Shown piece by piece: positions 1 to 12,161 of a stretch of DNA of 64,000 nt (the stretch's first letter is position 1; every line of letters begins with the position of its first letter). The DNA is taken from contig BCIV01000005.1 of assembly GCA_001600055.1 (NCBI GenBank), forward strand, positions 1-64,000, given 5' to 3'. The notes under the pieces were generated by a model. It searched no databases. It saw nothing but the letters and a program-made list of their open reading frames with translations, and was not told where the DNA came from. The stretch comes from Filobasidium wieringae (Eukaryota > Basidiomycota > Tremellomycetes > Filobasidiales > Filobasidiaceae). Position numbers and translations under genes: made by a program.

Positions 1-728
1 GAGTGAAATTTCACAAGTCATGTCCGAAAAAAAAAATGAAATTTAAAATTTAGCCATTAGAGTGCATTTCCAGACGTTACATTTCGGTCCATCTTTAACT
101 TTTTTTTTTCAAAATTGCGCTCAAAAACGGGGTTTATTGGCCCTAGCGCCGTCAGTTTACGATTTCACGTAAAACTTTTGGTATATTCCGAGAGCTGAAA
201 GAAATGCGCATTTGGACATACCTAACATGTTTGGTTTATATGAGGTTGCAAAAACCCCCGCCCCCGGAACCTCCCTATAACCCCTAACCCCGAAGATTGC
301 TCAGCAGTCATTGAGCGGCGTTGGCGTAGAGAATGAGCAGACGACCTGTTTGAAGGAGTTATTGACGGGCCTTCCTCTCGAGTGGCTGTTTGAGTGTCAG
401 TTTTGCGGAATCTGAGCGGGGAATCTTTATAGCAGGAAAGTTTTGACGGGATTTAAACTATTAACCCCAAAGGATTTATTTACAAAGCCCTTGAATGGTC
501 GCTAGATCAAAGAACTTGGAGAAGCGATGGGATTGGCGTTTAACGCTGGATCGGAGAGTCACGACGGAGAAGTCAAAAGGTTCCAGAACGTAACCTGAAA
601 CGTTTCGAAGGGAAGTGTCACGTGACTAAACGATCACGTGATCACGCGTACGCCACCTTCGCTACCTAGTACTTTAGATGAGCGTAGTAGTAGAATACTA
701 GATAGAATTTGCCTACACTCTGTTTCCT
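1..728. other. AT-rich non-coding region at window start
   Basis: No open frame here shows recognisable protein similarity. The first 130 bases are AT-rich with A and T homopolymers, and there is a 12-base palindrome at 3-14. A short telomere-like stretch (two CCCCTAA-type units) lies at 278-291. Two CACGTG boxes lie at 619-624 and 635-640. I see no gene. Confidence 0.5.
632..643. promoter_or_regulatory. Palindromic E-box (GATCACGTGATC)
   Basis: A perfect 12-base palindrome centred on CACGTG, with a second CACGTG only 11 bases upstream at 619-624. CACGTG is the core site of fungal bHLH factors (Pho4/Cbf1 type). The same palindrome recurs at 15097-15110, upstream of the Zn2Cys6 regulator. Function here is inferred only from the motif. 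Confidence 0.4.
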
Positions 729-729
729 C

Positions 730-810
730 AGCTAATTACTAAGGATTACAGGTGAGGTATAACTTGTAGTAGTAACTATGAACTACTAAGCTAATTACTA
801 AGGATTACAG
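730..810 (+). repeat. Direct repeat pair of 22 bases (730-751 and 789-810)
   Basis: The same 22-base string occurs at 730-751 and 789-810. It contains a TACTAAG-like branch-point motif and ends in ACAG, so each copy resembles an intron 3' end. The second copy directly abuts the alcohol dehydrogenase exon remnant at 811. Confidence 0.6.
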
Positions 811-1068
811 TGTCTCATCGGCCCGATGCCACCGGTCCAGGTCCCCGTAGAGCTCCTCATCTTCCAATCCATTCAAGTTTCCGGATCCGCTATTGGTGGG
901 CCAGCGCAGATCACTCGGATGCTAGAACTCGCTGCCGCTAAAGGTATCAATACTTGGCACCAAAAATACGATTTCCAGCAGATCAACCAGGCGTTCGAAG
1001 ACTTCGAGCAAGGCAAGCCGAGGTTCAGATTCGTTTTAGTTAATCAACAGGCAGGAGGAGTGTTATAA
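811..1068 (+). pseudogene. Alcohol dehydrogenase (zinc-type, MDR) C-terminal remnant
   Basis: This open stretch encodes the last ~85 residues of a zinc-dependent medium-chain alcohol dehydrogenase. It shows the segment with IQVSGSAIGGP followed by ITRMLELAAAKGI and the terminal FEQGKPRFRFVL helix/strand typical of the family's C-terminus. It begins straight after a splice-acceptor-like ACAG. The catalytic zinc domain and the Rossmann nucleotide-binding core should lie upstream, but no matching coding sequence is visible in the 810 bases before it, so the enzyme cannot be made. The best reading is a last exon left by deletion or rearrangement. A complete gene with a very long 5' intron running out of the window is less likely. 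Confidence 0.7.
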
Positions 1069-1360
1069 GCGTTCGGGCAGGCTTCGACCATGTCGAACAG
1101 GGCGTAATCTCCGAAATTCGAAGGTTTGCGGTTTAGCGTTGAGATCTTGCCGTAAAGTTCAAAGATTACTCGAAAAGATATGAGCACATAAGCACCGGAT
1201 CGTCGTGTAAAGTGTAGTATGATTTGGCAATGCTTTTTATTATACTCCGGTGTATTCATTATAACCCTTGGTCATGCCTATCTATTTGATCTACAATCTA
1301 CGGCCTATCGGAATGCACCTACAGACCTCGATATCAACTACCCGTGATGACGCTTCTCCC

Positions 1361-3410
1361 CTAATCGTCATGATTGGGGTCCAGATGTTGAGCGTGTGCA
1401 ATAGTGTGAGCGTCTTCTTTTGAATGAGCGTTGGGATGATCGAGACCAGCCTGTCGGTCCCTGCTCATAAAGTCGTCAAATGGAATATTGAGATGTCTGA
1501 AGTAGGTCGGGAAGGCGATGGCGCATAGGAAGCAGGCGACGGCTAGGGCGGTCCAAGTCCATTCAAGGTACGGATCGACAATGGCATTGGAAACGGCGAG
1601 CCCGATGGCGGAGGAGATCGCGCTGGAGAACAAGGCCAATGCGAAGACCAATCCCTTCATTCGTGCGGGTGCTCTAGTATAAGCCAGTTCGTACGAGGTG
1701 ACATTAACAAAGAGCTCTCCGATGGCCGGTAGGGAGTAGATCGGGATTTGCCACCACAAGGAGACGCTCGAAGTCAGGGCATTACCGTCTGCGTCAACAC
1801 AGGTCGATGCGTATTTTCCGCAGGGAGAGGTTGCGTAGACCCTCGATTGGACAACCGCACAGATGACGCAGGTGAGACTGCCTAGGATGAATCCGATGGA
1901 CATGCGTGTCATGGGCTTCAGAGGGTAACCGATACGTTCCATGAACGGATATAATCCCCAGGTAAGAATAGGCGTCGCAACGATGATAGCGAGAGAATTC
2001 CAATTGTTGATCAAGTCGTTGGGCAGACCGCCCACAATCATAGCAGACGACATGTCGTTAAGCTCGTTTCCAAATCCGCCGTCGGCCAAGTTGAAGATTG
2101 GAATGAGAGCAAAGACTTGACAAGCCTGGAAGGACTGTTTGATTTCGTCGACGAATCTATCGTCCCAGAAAATCTTCTCGGTGTCGACATGCCCGTCACG
2201 CTCGGCAATATACGATGGCTTCGCCGTGTCCCAGAACTGACTTCCTCCTCTCCACATTCGCTTGTAACCACCGTTGGACAACATGACCTTGACGGCTCTG
2301 ATGGCCTCGAGGAGCACCGATCCCTGAGGAGGGGCCTTGTAAAGTCGCTTGTATACCGCAAACAACACGATTGGCATGAGCATGTAAAGAATACCAGGGA
2401 GCAGGTAAGCCAGCCAGAAGCCGACGTCTCGCTCAGCGTAGGCGGTAGCGATAGCGAAAATGGCGCCGACGTTGATGCACCAATAGAAGATCATGAGGTA
2501 CCGTTGGACGGTGGCTTGAGGATCGAGGATAACCCGCTCGCCTTTCTTTGTGGTTGTCAGAACCGGATGGCTGACTGGACTTTGATCACAAAGTAGAGGC
2601 CCAAGGGATGGCTTGATGAAACCAGCAGCAAAGGCGAGGATGACGATGGCGATGATGAAAGCCCCGAGCGAGCCGTTGGGGTTCTTGATTACGGCAGGAA
2701 TAGCAGGAATGACGAGCAGAACGTGAGCGACTGCCCCGACAGCGGTACCTGCAGACTGAAGATCAGCAACATGTCGAGTTGTGTTGCGCACTGCTAAAAT
2801 ACTCACCAACACAAATGGTCTTGAAACGACCCCATCTCGTGTCGGCAACAATGGCACCAAAGATAGGAATGACGTAGGCAAGGAAAGTGAACAAATTGGT
2901 TAAAGCGGACGCGTCGACGGAGCCAAGGCCTAATGCTCCAGCATGTTGGTTCAGACCAGCCGCACCCTTTGCAACAGCACCTAAACCCAAGCTTTAGCTC
3001 CAGGACCGTTCGCGAAGGGAGGTGACTTGACTTACCTGTAGTAGATCCGGCAGGAAGAGGGTTGTTGATGAAGTTATTAAAGATGTTTTTTGACCCGTAA
3101 TAGGATGCACGTTCAGCAAACTCGATTGCACACATGGCAATAGCAGCCCAACTACGTATCGTCTGTCAGTCATGCTCACAATGAAGGGCAAATACTGAAC
3201 TCACGGCATGGGAGCACTGATTTTTCGAAGAGTGTTGTACTCTTCCGCCGTCGGAATACCCTCGGCACCATCATATACGTTGTCAGCGTCGGATACCTCT
3301 ACAGTGCCGGCAGCCTCGAACACCTTCTCGGACTTGAAGTCCTTTTCGGCGGTGGGCATACCGCCCGGATTGATTGCAGCAGACTGGTAGTCAACGATAG
3401 GGTCAGACAT
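1361..3410 (-). CDS. PTR2: POT/PTR-family proton-coupled di/tripeptide transporter
   Basis: Plasma-membrane proton:oligopeptide symporter of the POT (PTR2) family, roughly 620 residues after splicing. The start is the ATG at 3408-3410 (MSDPIVDYQSA...), giving a ~65-residue acidic cytosolic N-terminus. TM1 carries the family signature EFAERASYYG with the ExxER proton-coupling motif. The large last exon (1361 to about 2760) contains a FIKPSLGPLLCDQ segment, the PxxxDQ-containing POT loop, and later helices, ending in a His/Asp-rich tail. Introns near 2755-2810, 2980-3035 and 3150-3205 break the 5' half. Substrates are inferred from the family. Three GATA-type sites lie upstream, which fits nitrogen regulation. 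Confidence 0.9.
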
Positions 3411-3730
3411 GCTGCTGTAGTGTGCTGTTACTTCGGGCCGATCAGGCAGAGCACCCACAATTGCCTTGTGTTATATACCTACGAGGCCGACGACATCCTG
3501 ACTTCAGCCACGAAAGGCGAGGTAAAGCGGGACGGCTTTTGCTTGTCGTGATAGAACGGAATCTCAACCTCGGGGGTTTACGCGCCCCTCCCCTCTCGCT
3601 GTCGCCAGATGAGGTGATTGCCACCATCCCAAAGATAGCAGCGCTGCGTCGAGTTATTTATAACTGGCCACGGCCGCCACGCGACATCGGTCACGGGATC
3701 AATCGTTATGTTTGCCAGATGACACACAAC

Positions 3731-3835
3731 CTTATCGCGCCATGCGACATCGCAATTGGCTAGATTTGCTATCATGAGGATGGAAACCGCATGTTCGACG
3801 ATCAGATAACGAGCGCCCCACAACGCAACAGATAA
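3731..3835. promoter_or_regulatory. Cluster of GATA-factor sites upstream of peptide transporter
   Basis: CTTATC at 3731-3736 and GATAA at 3805-3809 and 3831-3835 fall within 105 bases, some 320-425 bases upstream of the peptide transporter ATG. Clustered GATAA elements are the usual targets of fungal nitrogen-regulatory GATA factors. The rest of the 3411-3885 spacer between the transporter and the mannosidase stop codon holds no gene. The role is inferred. Confidence 0.35.
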
Positions 3836-3885
3836 TGTACAGATCACCATGTGAGGTACATCGTTCCGCTATTCCGGAACGTCTA

Positions 3886-6800
3886 TCATATTTCCAACAG
3901 AAAAGTCTTGATTTCGAACCCTCTAAAGTTCAGATGCACATCAATGCCATTGGCAGTAGACTCCCATCGGACCTGTCCTTCTTTCGGCATAGGTTCCTCG
4001 AGGATATTGACAAAGTTGATGGACTTTGCTCGAAGTCCGGTGCTGAAAGTATGATACTGGTAAGTAAGGGCAAGCACAGTATCACGATCGAACGACTTGC
4101 ATATTCAGGGTTCCCTTCGCTCGACCGCCAAGACCCTCGAAAAGTCGCAGCACGATTGTCGTGCGACCAGTGTTGCATGTGAAATCGTCGCTCTCCCCTC
4201 GTTTGATCGTTTCGAGAGTTATACCTCGGCTTTGAGGACCGGAGATAGTGACACGAGTGTCTTGCAAGTGGTTCTTCTGGTCCGGCGAGACCATCACGAC
4301 TACAGAATTGACAAGTCTTTCCTCAGCAAAATTCGACTCGCGCCAGACTAGTTTCACTCACGCTTGACATCGTTGGTGAACCGCAAAGCGTTTTTGGGTA
4401 TCTCGCTTTCATGTAATCGACCGAGATGAGGCATGATTCCAAAAGAGAACTCGTGCCTACCCATATCTTGAATTGGGTCTGGAGCGGTAGACGATCGAAG
4501 AAGGGATAGTCTGTCATAGAGATATTGTAAGTATGATCAGATTGATTGAGGAGGAAGGATTAAGCTGTGTACTGACCGCATGACGTTGCCCTCCACTGCG
4601 TACCCATACTTGCAATCCGCCACCAAGGCGACCTAATTCAAGCGGGCATCAGCATACAGTTCTCGACAGTAGCAAACTGCACTCACCCCGTATCCATGCT
4701 CTGAAAGATCGGCATAACGATGTGCAACCACCTCAAACATTGCTTGATCCCGCTTTGTATTACGGTGGGTAGGACGAGAAATGATTCCAAATTGCGTGTC
4801 GTAGAATGCTTCAGGGGCGTGAATGTCCACCGGAAGGGCAACTTCGCCGACATAGTGACACAAAGTCAGCTCGTGTACCCTGAATCCTCTGCTACGACTC
4901 ACACTTGAGGAATTTGTGCTTTTCATGCCAGTCGACAACATTCTCGACGCGGATACTGGATCGGCCGCAAAGGGTTTCGTACGTTTCCGTAACGAGGTCG
5001 AGGGAGAACTGTTCGTCACAGGAATTGAAGGCTGAACCTCAAACGGCTGCGACATCTACTCACGGTCATCGCCACTACACTCTTTCCGAACTTGGCAATC
5101 GCTCGCAAAGACGCTCGGAGAGGTCCGTTTGCCACGACCTCGACCTGCGAAAAGTCAAGGACACGTACACAATCCAAATGATATATTTCGGCGTCCCAAG
5201 CATCATATGCGGTCGGAAAGTCGTCGTAAAGCATCAAACCTCCCGTATGAGCCGATGATCCAGCGAGTATCAATTCGCGTTGAAGAGGTATGTCGACAAG
5301 ACTAGCGATCCGACCTTTACTAATGGTCAACTTGAAGTGAGCATTTTCCAAGAAGTAGTCATCGCCAGATTGATAAGCTTTCGGCGAAGGTGCTGCTCTG
5401 CGAGATGCCACTCGGCAGATACCGTCCTCCTGCGTCTCCATCAGGACAAGACCCTCGTTCTGAGTCGATGTACCTGAATCTGGCGATTCGATCCGATCTT
5501 GGAGACCGTCTGTGACTTTGATGACTTCACTTCGAGGCAAACGAACGGGATCGATACCGATCAAGAATTGATCCTTCGATACGTTCTGGCCAGGCCCATC
5601 ATTAGAGGGAATAGCAGCAGCGATAGCTTGTGTCGAGAGCTTGCTCAGAATTTCTAGCTGTCTGTCGACCATCATGTGGGTATCGACTATGGCTTTGCCT
5701 GTGACACGAGACCGTGACAATTAGATGTGGAAGCTCCTGAAGGCGTTCAGCTACTTACGAATACTAGTTCCGGGAAGGACATCATGGAATTGACCTAGCA
5801 GAGTGTCGTGCCAGGCTTCGTCTAGCTCGTTTCTACGAGCGACAACAGCTCAGTCATCGGCGCGCGTTCGACGACTGAGTAACGTACTTGGGGAATTTAT
5901 AACCGTTGTTCTTGATCGACGCGATTGTTCCATAATATTCAACATCCCGCAACGCCTTTTCGAGATTTCTATTTCCTGATTTGATCTTCGCTTGAGATGT
6001 ATATGTCTTTATGTTCAAGTCATTTCAGCATTGACCAGTTTACGCAAGTGAACCAACGCAAACTTACACCTCGATGGAGCTCAAAGTAAAGCTCGCCTCT
6101 CCATACCGGCAATTCATCTCCAGGCAAACCGTTTTTGCCTTTTGTTGATGCCTTGACGTGGTCGAAGAACTGCTTGGGAGAGGCAATACGAATTTGAGGG
6201 ATTTCCGGATTGGCAAGTCCTGCCGATGACATCCGCTCGAGCTGTGGGGCAGACGATAAACAAAAGGATACCCGGACAGAACAAGACACTCACCTTTTCT
6301 AGCATACGAGGGGTCGGTCCACCACCCCCATCACCTGTGAGTGAATACATCAGGGATGTTTCTCAAATTCACTAGGTCCCATGTAACTCACCATTGCCAA
6401 AAAGGAGCAAGCAGCTGTCCGTCACTCCGAGGTTCTTGTTGTTGCCGACCCCCTTGTATAGTTCGTCGTAGTTAGCTTGAGCATTGTAAGTGTCGACTGG
6501 AGTCATGTGGGCCAGAACTTGACTGCCGTCGAGACCAGCCCAGTTGAAAGTACTGTAGGGGAAGGTTGTGATGTTGTTCCAGGAGAGCTATAGTTGCGGT
6601 ATCGTATCAGACTCATGTACGATCGAGCCAAGGCGACGTACTGTACCTTTTGTGTGAAGAACGTGTCAATGCCACAAAGTTGTAGAATTTGACTGAGTTG
6701 TGAGCAATACCCAAACGTATCCGGCAACCATCCCTCGGTACATCGCACCCCGAAACGGCTTTCGAAGAACTTATTACCCATCAAATATTGTCTGGCGAGT

Positions 6801-8403
6801 GATTCCTAGGCGCAAACTTGGTAGTTAGGCTTCAGGTGTACGATAAACAACATGCGACGGGCACTACCTACTCCTGATGGGAGGATACAGTCGTGTTCGA
6901 TCCACGCCATACCCAAAGGGATGAAACTACCCTTCTTGACTGCGCCGGTCAATCGATTGAACAGTTCCGGATATAGTTTCTCTAACCACATATATTGTTG
7001 AGGACTGGAAGCTCCGAATTTGAAAGCTGGATAACGGTCCATCAAGTCTAGTTGAGTCGAAAACGATCTGTAAAAAACGATAATTAGCTAAAGTCAGCAC
7101 ACGAATCAAATCCAAAGGAACTCACCTGGCCACCTTCTGCTGGGTAACATCATACGACCATAACCAAGCAGTATCGATATGACTGAAGTCAAGTGAATTG
7201 ATTGATTAGTGTATCGAGCAACCTTCAAATGATATTTAACATACCAATGACCGATGGCCCAGACTTTAGCTTCAGGTCCGCATTCGTCGTCCCAGGTACA
7301 AAGCTTCTTCCGATTGGCATCATCCAATGGCCCCAGAACCTTCCAACCGATCTCTCTACATTGCCGTAGGAGCTGAACAAGCTGTTCGCGAGTTTCGTAA
7401 TGATCGCTAGACCTGAATTTGTTCATAATATCGTTACATGCCTTGAGAGCCCGATGAGCGATAGATGACCGAGCGCGATCAGGAGATAAAGAAATTTGTC
7501 GGAGGGCTGTGAAATCCAACTCCAGACCGACAGCTTGCGAGTTTTGTAACCACAGGTGTGCTGCTGCCAGTTTGAAGTACACGTTTTCCTATGAGTTGAA
7601 ATTGCATTCAGAGTTGAGGTGACATAGGGCGAAATGTCTGCGCTTACATCGGGTTGCTGATGCCGGTATCCGTTCAATCCGGTACCGAACATGCCGTTAC
7701 ACGACAACTCGACTATCAACTCGTACGTTCCCCTTTCTACCGCCTCTCTGGGAACCACATGCTCGACTCTCCGATCTTCGGCCGTTCCGGGAACACCGTC
7801 CTTGTCACTGTTCCTTCCTCCCGTTATACCGTGTAAAGCTTTACCCTCCGGAGTGAACAGCAATCCTTCACACATGGGATCGAAATGGACTGGGTAGCGA
7901 GGAGATCGTGGCTTCGTTTTCCAGTTCTACCATTGTCAATAATGCAAGCACTCACATATAACCGGCTCTCCAGTTGCTGCCCATTCTTCCGGTATCTTAA
8001 GCCTAACCCATACCCAATGATTCGTCCAGCTCGGACCTAAAGCGGTTCCGATTTTATACGGTTTCATACCAGAGTCTTTCTTCGATTCTTCGCTGCTGGT
8101 CCATAGTTCGTGCCGATCAAGTTGTCTTGCGGCTTCTTCGAAAGGGGGTCTGCTTCTGCCCGGAGCTGACCATACCCACATCTCGACTGCATCATCATCG
8201 CGTTGAGCCTGGATCACCCCCGAGTCCTCTCTCTTTCGGATACCCCAATCGTCAATATGGCTCAGCCCGACTCGATCCCATTCCAAGACACTGCTGAGGT
8301 TCTGCGACGCAAAGTGGCCGTCAGTGAATAGTCCGAGCCTCTTATCGGTTATTCCCTCCAGCAATGGATGCGAGACCGCTTCAGTATGAGCGGGATATGA
8401 CAT
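3886..8403 (-). CDS. AMS1: GH38 alpha-mannosidase (Ams1-like)
   Basis: Class II alpha-mannosidase that trims alpha-mannosides from oligosaccharides; the yeast homologue Ams1 is cytosolic and delivered to the vacuole. Start is the ATG at 8401-8403 ([12 protein letters not shown]...), with no signal peptide. The N-terminal Ams1-type domain (8403 to about 7200) is followed by the GH38 catalytic domain. Visible motifs are SHIDTAWLW (zinc-binding His and Asp), [12 protein letters not shown] (nucleophile Asp), [10 protein letters not shown], and [18 protein letters not shown] (second zinc-binding His). The C-terminal mannosidase beta domains run to the TGA at 3886-3888. More than ten short introns interrupt it. 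It shares a 581-base promoter region with the sugar transporter starting at 8985. No broken motif was seen, so it is probably functional. Confidence 0.92.
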
Positions 8404-8984
8404 GATGAGGAAATGCAAGTCGATGAGGAAGGCCGCTCCAACTTTTGTCCTCGAGATTGACTTGTATTGAGTGCTACATAGAACCTCCCTTTGCAGATGC
8501 AGACAGACATAGCCATTACCAAGTTTTCAAAAGGCTCAACACGAGGACGGCGATCGGACCGTGTTTGTCTGGCTCCGGACGACAGCGAATAGATCCGCTA
8601 GCGAGTTACACCGGTGGCGCGCCGATAGAGAATATTTCGGTAACTTCCCATGGTCGATTGAAGGGGGATCGCCGATAATTCCGACGTGACCGCGGGTCCC
8701 CGGTTTCAGTTGCAAGGGCCACGTGATCTTATGCTGGATCCAGATCCCTCGGGAGAGGTTTGGAGATCCACAACCTACTCATCGGTAGCTCTTGACAATG
8801 TGGGTTGTTCCTTCTCGGACCGGATCATCACAAGACAAACCGTGTTTGAAGATCTGGGTCGATCGCAAGGAATAGATCTGCTCGCCTACATATACGCACA
8901 AACTATGCTGAAACATTAGCTTTTATGGATACCAAATCTGCCAATATATCGAAACTTTGGAATATCTGCGTCACCGATACGATC
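8404..8984. promoter_or_regulatory. Divergent promoter, mannosidase / sugar transporter
   Basis: The 581 bases separate two divergently transcribed genes and contain no convincing coding sequence. A CACGTG box sits at 8720-8725 and a CCCCGG (CreA/Mig1 consensus SYGGRG on the other strand) at 8698-8703. The SYGGRG motif is degenerate, so one hit is weak evidence. Confidence 0.4.
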
Positions 8985-11435
8985 ATGTCTTTACCAATGG
9001 AGCAGAAGTTTGAACACCCTCAGCACCTTGATCACATCGGTGCGAATCCTGAGAAAAACCAAGTCGATCTCATTGAATACGCCAATCAGGATCCCGGCAA
9101 AGAAGGGTCCATCCTCAAACCATCCTTGCATGAGGGTCCCGATGAGGTCCAACTCAAATCGGCTTTGGATCAGATGGGCATGTTCCAAGCGTTGAGGGCT
9201 TATCGGAAGACCGTAAGCATTAGACGCCATCGCTGACGGCCGATAGTTGGGATTGATCTTGACACCTCTCCCGCTTAGATCATCATTTGTGCTCTCGCTG
9301 GTTTCTGTGCCGCCACAGACGGTTTCCAAAACCAAATCGCTTCAAGCATCGTTTCCAACAAGGGTTAGTGACAGTCGCCCCCATTCCGGTCAGAGGTTTG
9401 ATGTTCATATACCATATAGGGTTCCTCAAGCAATTTGGGACCTTTAACGAGAAGAAAAAGTCTTATGTTTTGGATCCCAAGCACGTCTCCACCTATGGTG
9501 GATTGTTTTCCACCGGTCAGGTCATTGGACAAGTGAGCCATTCTGTGCTGACGTGTCCACTGCCACTTGGATTCTGATATCGGACATCAACCTGACGATA
9601 GTCATCAATCGGGTTCGTTTCCGAACGATTCGGTCGAAAGACTGCAATGTACGGTTTTACCTCAATCCTCACGATAGCGACGATTGTCGAGCTTGTCAGC
9701 AAGCAGTGGTGGCATTGGACTATAGCCAAGTTCATCGGTGAGCCGAGGCCTTTTCATGATGGGGTCTGCATATACTGAGCTGGATCACTGTGGGTCCCGG
9801 TTCAGCTGGTGTTGGTGTTGGAGCGGTCCAGGCGACTCTTCCTGTCTTCATCAACGAGCGTGAATACAAAGAACAGCTTGTCACAGCCTGAGCAATTTCT
9901 AACCGGTATTTGTCCTCTCGAACACACAGACGCGCCTGCCCAATTGCGAGGATTGCTTATCGTAGCTTATTCACTCTGGTTCAGTCTTGGTGGTTTAATC
10001 GCTTCCATCACACTCAAGGTTCATTCTGCTTCTTCGCCTTTGGACTGGCACACTCCCATATATATCGAGTTCGGAATGATCGGTTTTGCCTTGGCGATAT
10101 TCGTGAGCAATCGATGATGGAACGCAAACTCGGAAGGGTAGGCTGATCAGGCGAACATGGACAGTTCTTTTTGCCTGAATCCCCTTGGTGGCTTATTTCT
10201 AAAGGAAAACTCGAACCTGCCAAGAAGATCTTGACGATGAAGTACCAGAACGTTCCCGGTTACGATATCGATACTGAAATGGTATGTTTCCGTCCCGTAC
10301 CCTCTTTTTCAGGCGAGAACTGACCCTAGTTGTTTTGCTTTAGAGTATCATGGTATCCACAATCGAGAAGCAGCGAGAATTCGAACTGGAGTCTCAAGCG
10401 CAAGGGTACTTCGCCATGTTCAAAGGTCTCAATCTGAAGAGATTCCTGATCGGTTCTTTCCCCAAGGTCAGAGAAGACCCAAAGGTACTTGAGAGAATCG
10501 TATCGCTTAGCCTTGCTTCGAATAGGTCCTTCAACAATTCGTTGGACTTTCAGTCTTCTCCAACTATGCGACTTACTTCTTCCAGCTTGCCGTCCCAACT
10601 ATCAACCCATTCACTGTCACTATTATTCTTGGATGTGTATCCTTGCTGTCTGTCATCTTTGACGCAGCTTTGGTTGACAAAATTGGACGTCGTCGAATGA
10701 CTTTGATCGGTTTCTCTGGCGCTTGTGTTGGAATGTTGCTGATGGCTATCATCGGTTGCTTCAAGTATGATACCAAGGCGTAAGTTTGAGCGGTACAGAG
10801 CTCTCTATCTTCAGCGATTTGTTTAAGTATTGACTCATGCCATCATAGCCTCGGAGCCACCCTCGTCTTCGCTGGGGTTGTGGCCAATTTTTTCAACACC
10901 TTCCAGTCGTCCACGTAAGCTGCTGGAATTGAAGCCTCGCCGTAAAGATTAGCAACATCTCATTGCGATGCTTGCTTTCTGTTCCAGTTCGTACGCCTAC
11001 TTGACAGAAGTGCCCGAGATCAGATTCCGATCTCGATCAACCGGAATGGGTCTCGCATACTGCAACCTGTATGTGACTGAGGCCGTTGTTGTACTGTTCA
11101 TGCCGTACTGACTCATATGTCCTCCACAGGTACGCCATCGTTTTCTCGTACACCGTTCCCCTTATGATCAAAGTCTGGGCCGTCAAGACTGCTTGGCTTT
11201 TCGTCTGCCTTGGAATTCCGTAAGTCTGGACTAAACAGTTGGGAGCCACAGTCGACTGAATTTTGCCGTATACAGCGGAACTGTACTCGCGTACTTCATC
11301 ATGCCTGAGACGATGCAACGATCTCCCGCCGAGATTCAGGAGTTGTTTGTTACTGGCGTTAGTCTCCGCAAATGGCGAGGACACAAGACGGCGATCGAAG
11401 AGGATCTCGATGCGAAGATGAGATCGGAGATCTGA
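8985..11435 (+). CDS. MFS sugar transporter 1
   Basis: Twelve-helix MFS carrier of the sugar porter family, probably importing a mono- or oligosaccharide. Chosen start is ATG 8985 (MSLPMEQKF...); an in-frame ATG at 8925 would add 20 residues. The hydrophilic N-terminus runs to KALRAYRKT-like sequence before TM1 (IIICALAGFCAATDGFQNQ). Later segments read GLFSTGQVIGQ, PGSAGVGVGAVQATLPVFINE, HAPAQLRGLLIVAYSLWF and the sugar-porter PETMQRSPAEIQELF near the C-terminus. At least eight short introns; the splices I checked, such as the one joining SNK to GFLKQFG near 9360-9418, keep frame. Stop is TGA 11433-11435. It pairs with the GH38 gene. Substrate unknown; a maltose/alpha-glucoside-type carrier is one option. 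Confidence 0.85.
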
Positions 11436-12161
11436 TTGGTTGAGCGATCATTCCGATGGATATTACTGGTACAAGCGTGTCGTATTCTTGTAAAGGTTAT
11501 GTTAAGCTTGAAACTTGAAAGGAAAGGAATCGAGTGTATTGTAATCTAGCTGTAACAACCCTCTATTTCAAGGATGTGTTACGAACGAGTGTGCAAGAGT
11601 CGGAGATCAGGCGATTGCGCATGTTGATTTTGTTCAGGAAGATTAGCTAAGCCAAAACTCGGAGCCGGACTTCTAAGAGATCAATCCCTCCATTAGATTA
11701 CAGCGCTGGACGTGTGGGCTCAAGTTACTAAACCCTGCACACTACTGCCGATAATACCAGTTGGAGCTTGTGACCAAGCAAATTCATTCAAGCGGAGTGG
11801 CCACTGATGAATGGTAGCTACTTCGGAAAGTCCTGTCTCGAATTGCAATCGGTTGAAGCAACCACTGTACGACGCATTGTGAGAAGGAAGGAGATACATA
11901 TTCCTGGTCTGGTCAATTATGGCGTGTGAAACCTTCTCTGAGGATCGTAGCAGTCGTAGTCAGAGTGATCTTGTTTGGCGATATGAGAAACTCTGGGATG
12001 GTTGTGCTAGAACTAACCCCAAACATTTGCCATTATCCCCATATTCAAGAATCCATAATCGCTCAGGATATAGAGGTCAACTTGTCTGATATAGTTGCGA
12101 TAATGCCACTGTCATCCTTCTCTAAACTATCGAAGTAAGGCATATAATGATATAATCGAGA
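11436..12161. other. Intergenic region between convergent genes
   Basis: The 726 bases lie between the 3' ends of sugar transporter 1 (+) and the Zn2Cys6 regulator (-). They should hold both 3' untranslated regions and terminators. I see no coding sequence, RNA gene or repeat. Confidence 0.5.

Noticed and set aside
2117..2596. 159-codon + strand frame antisense to the peptide transporter
   Set aside because: It is a shadow of the clearly coding minus strand.
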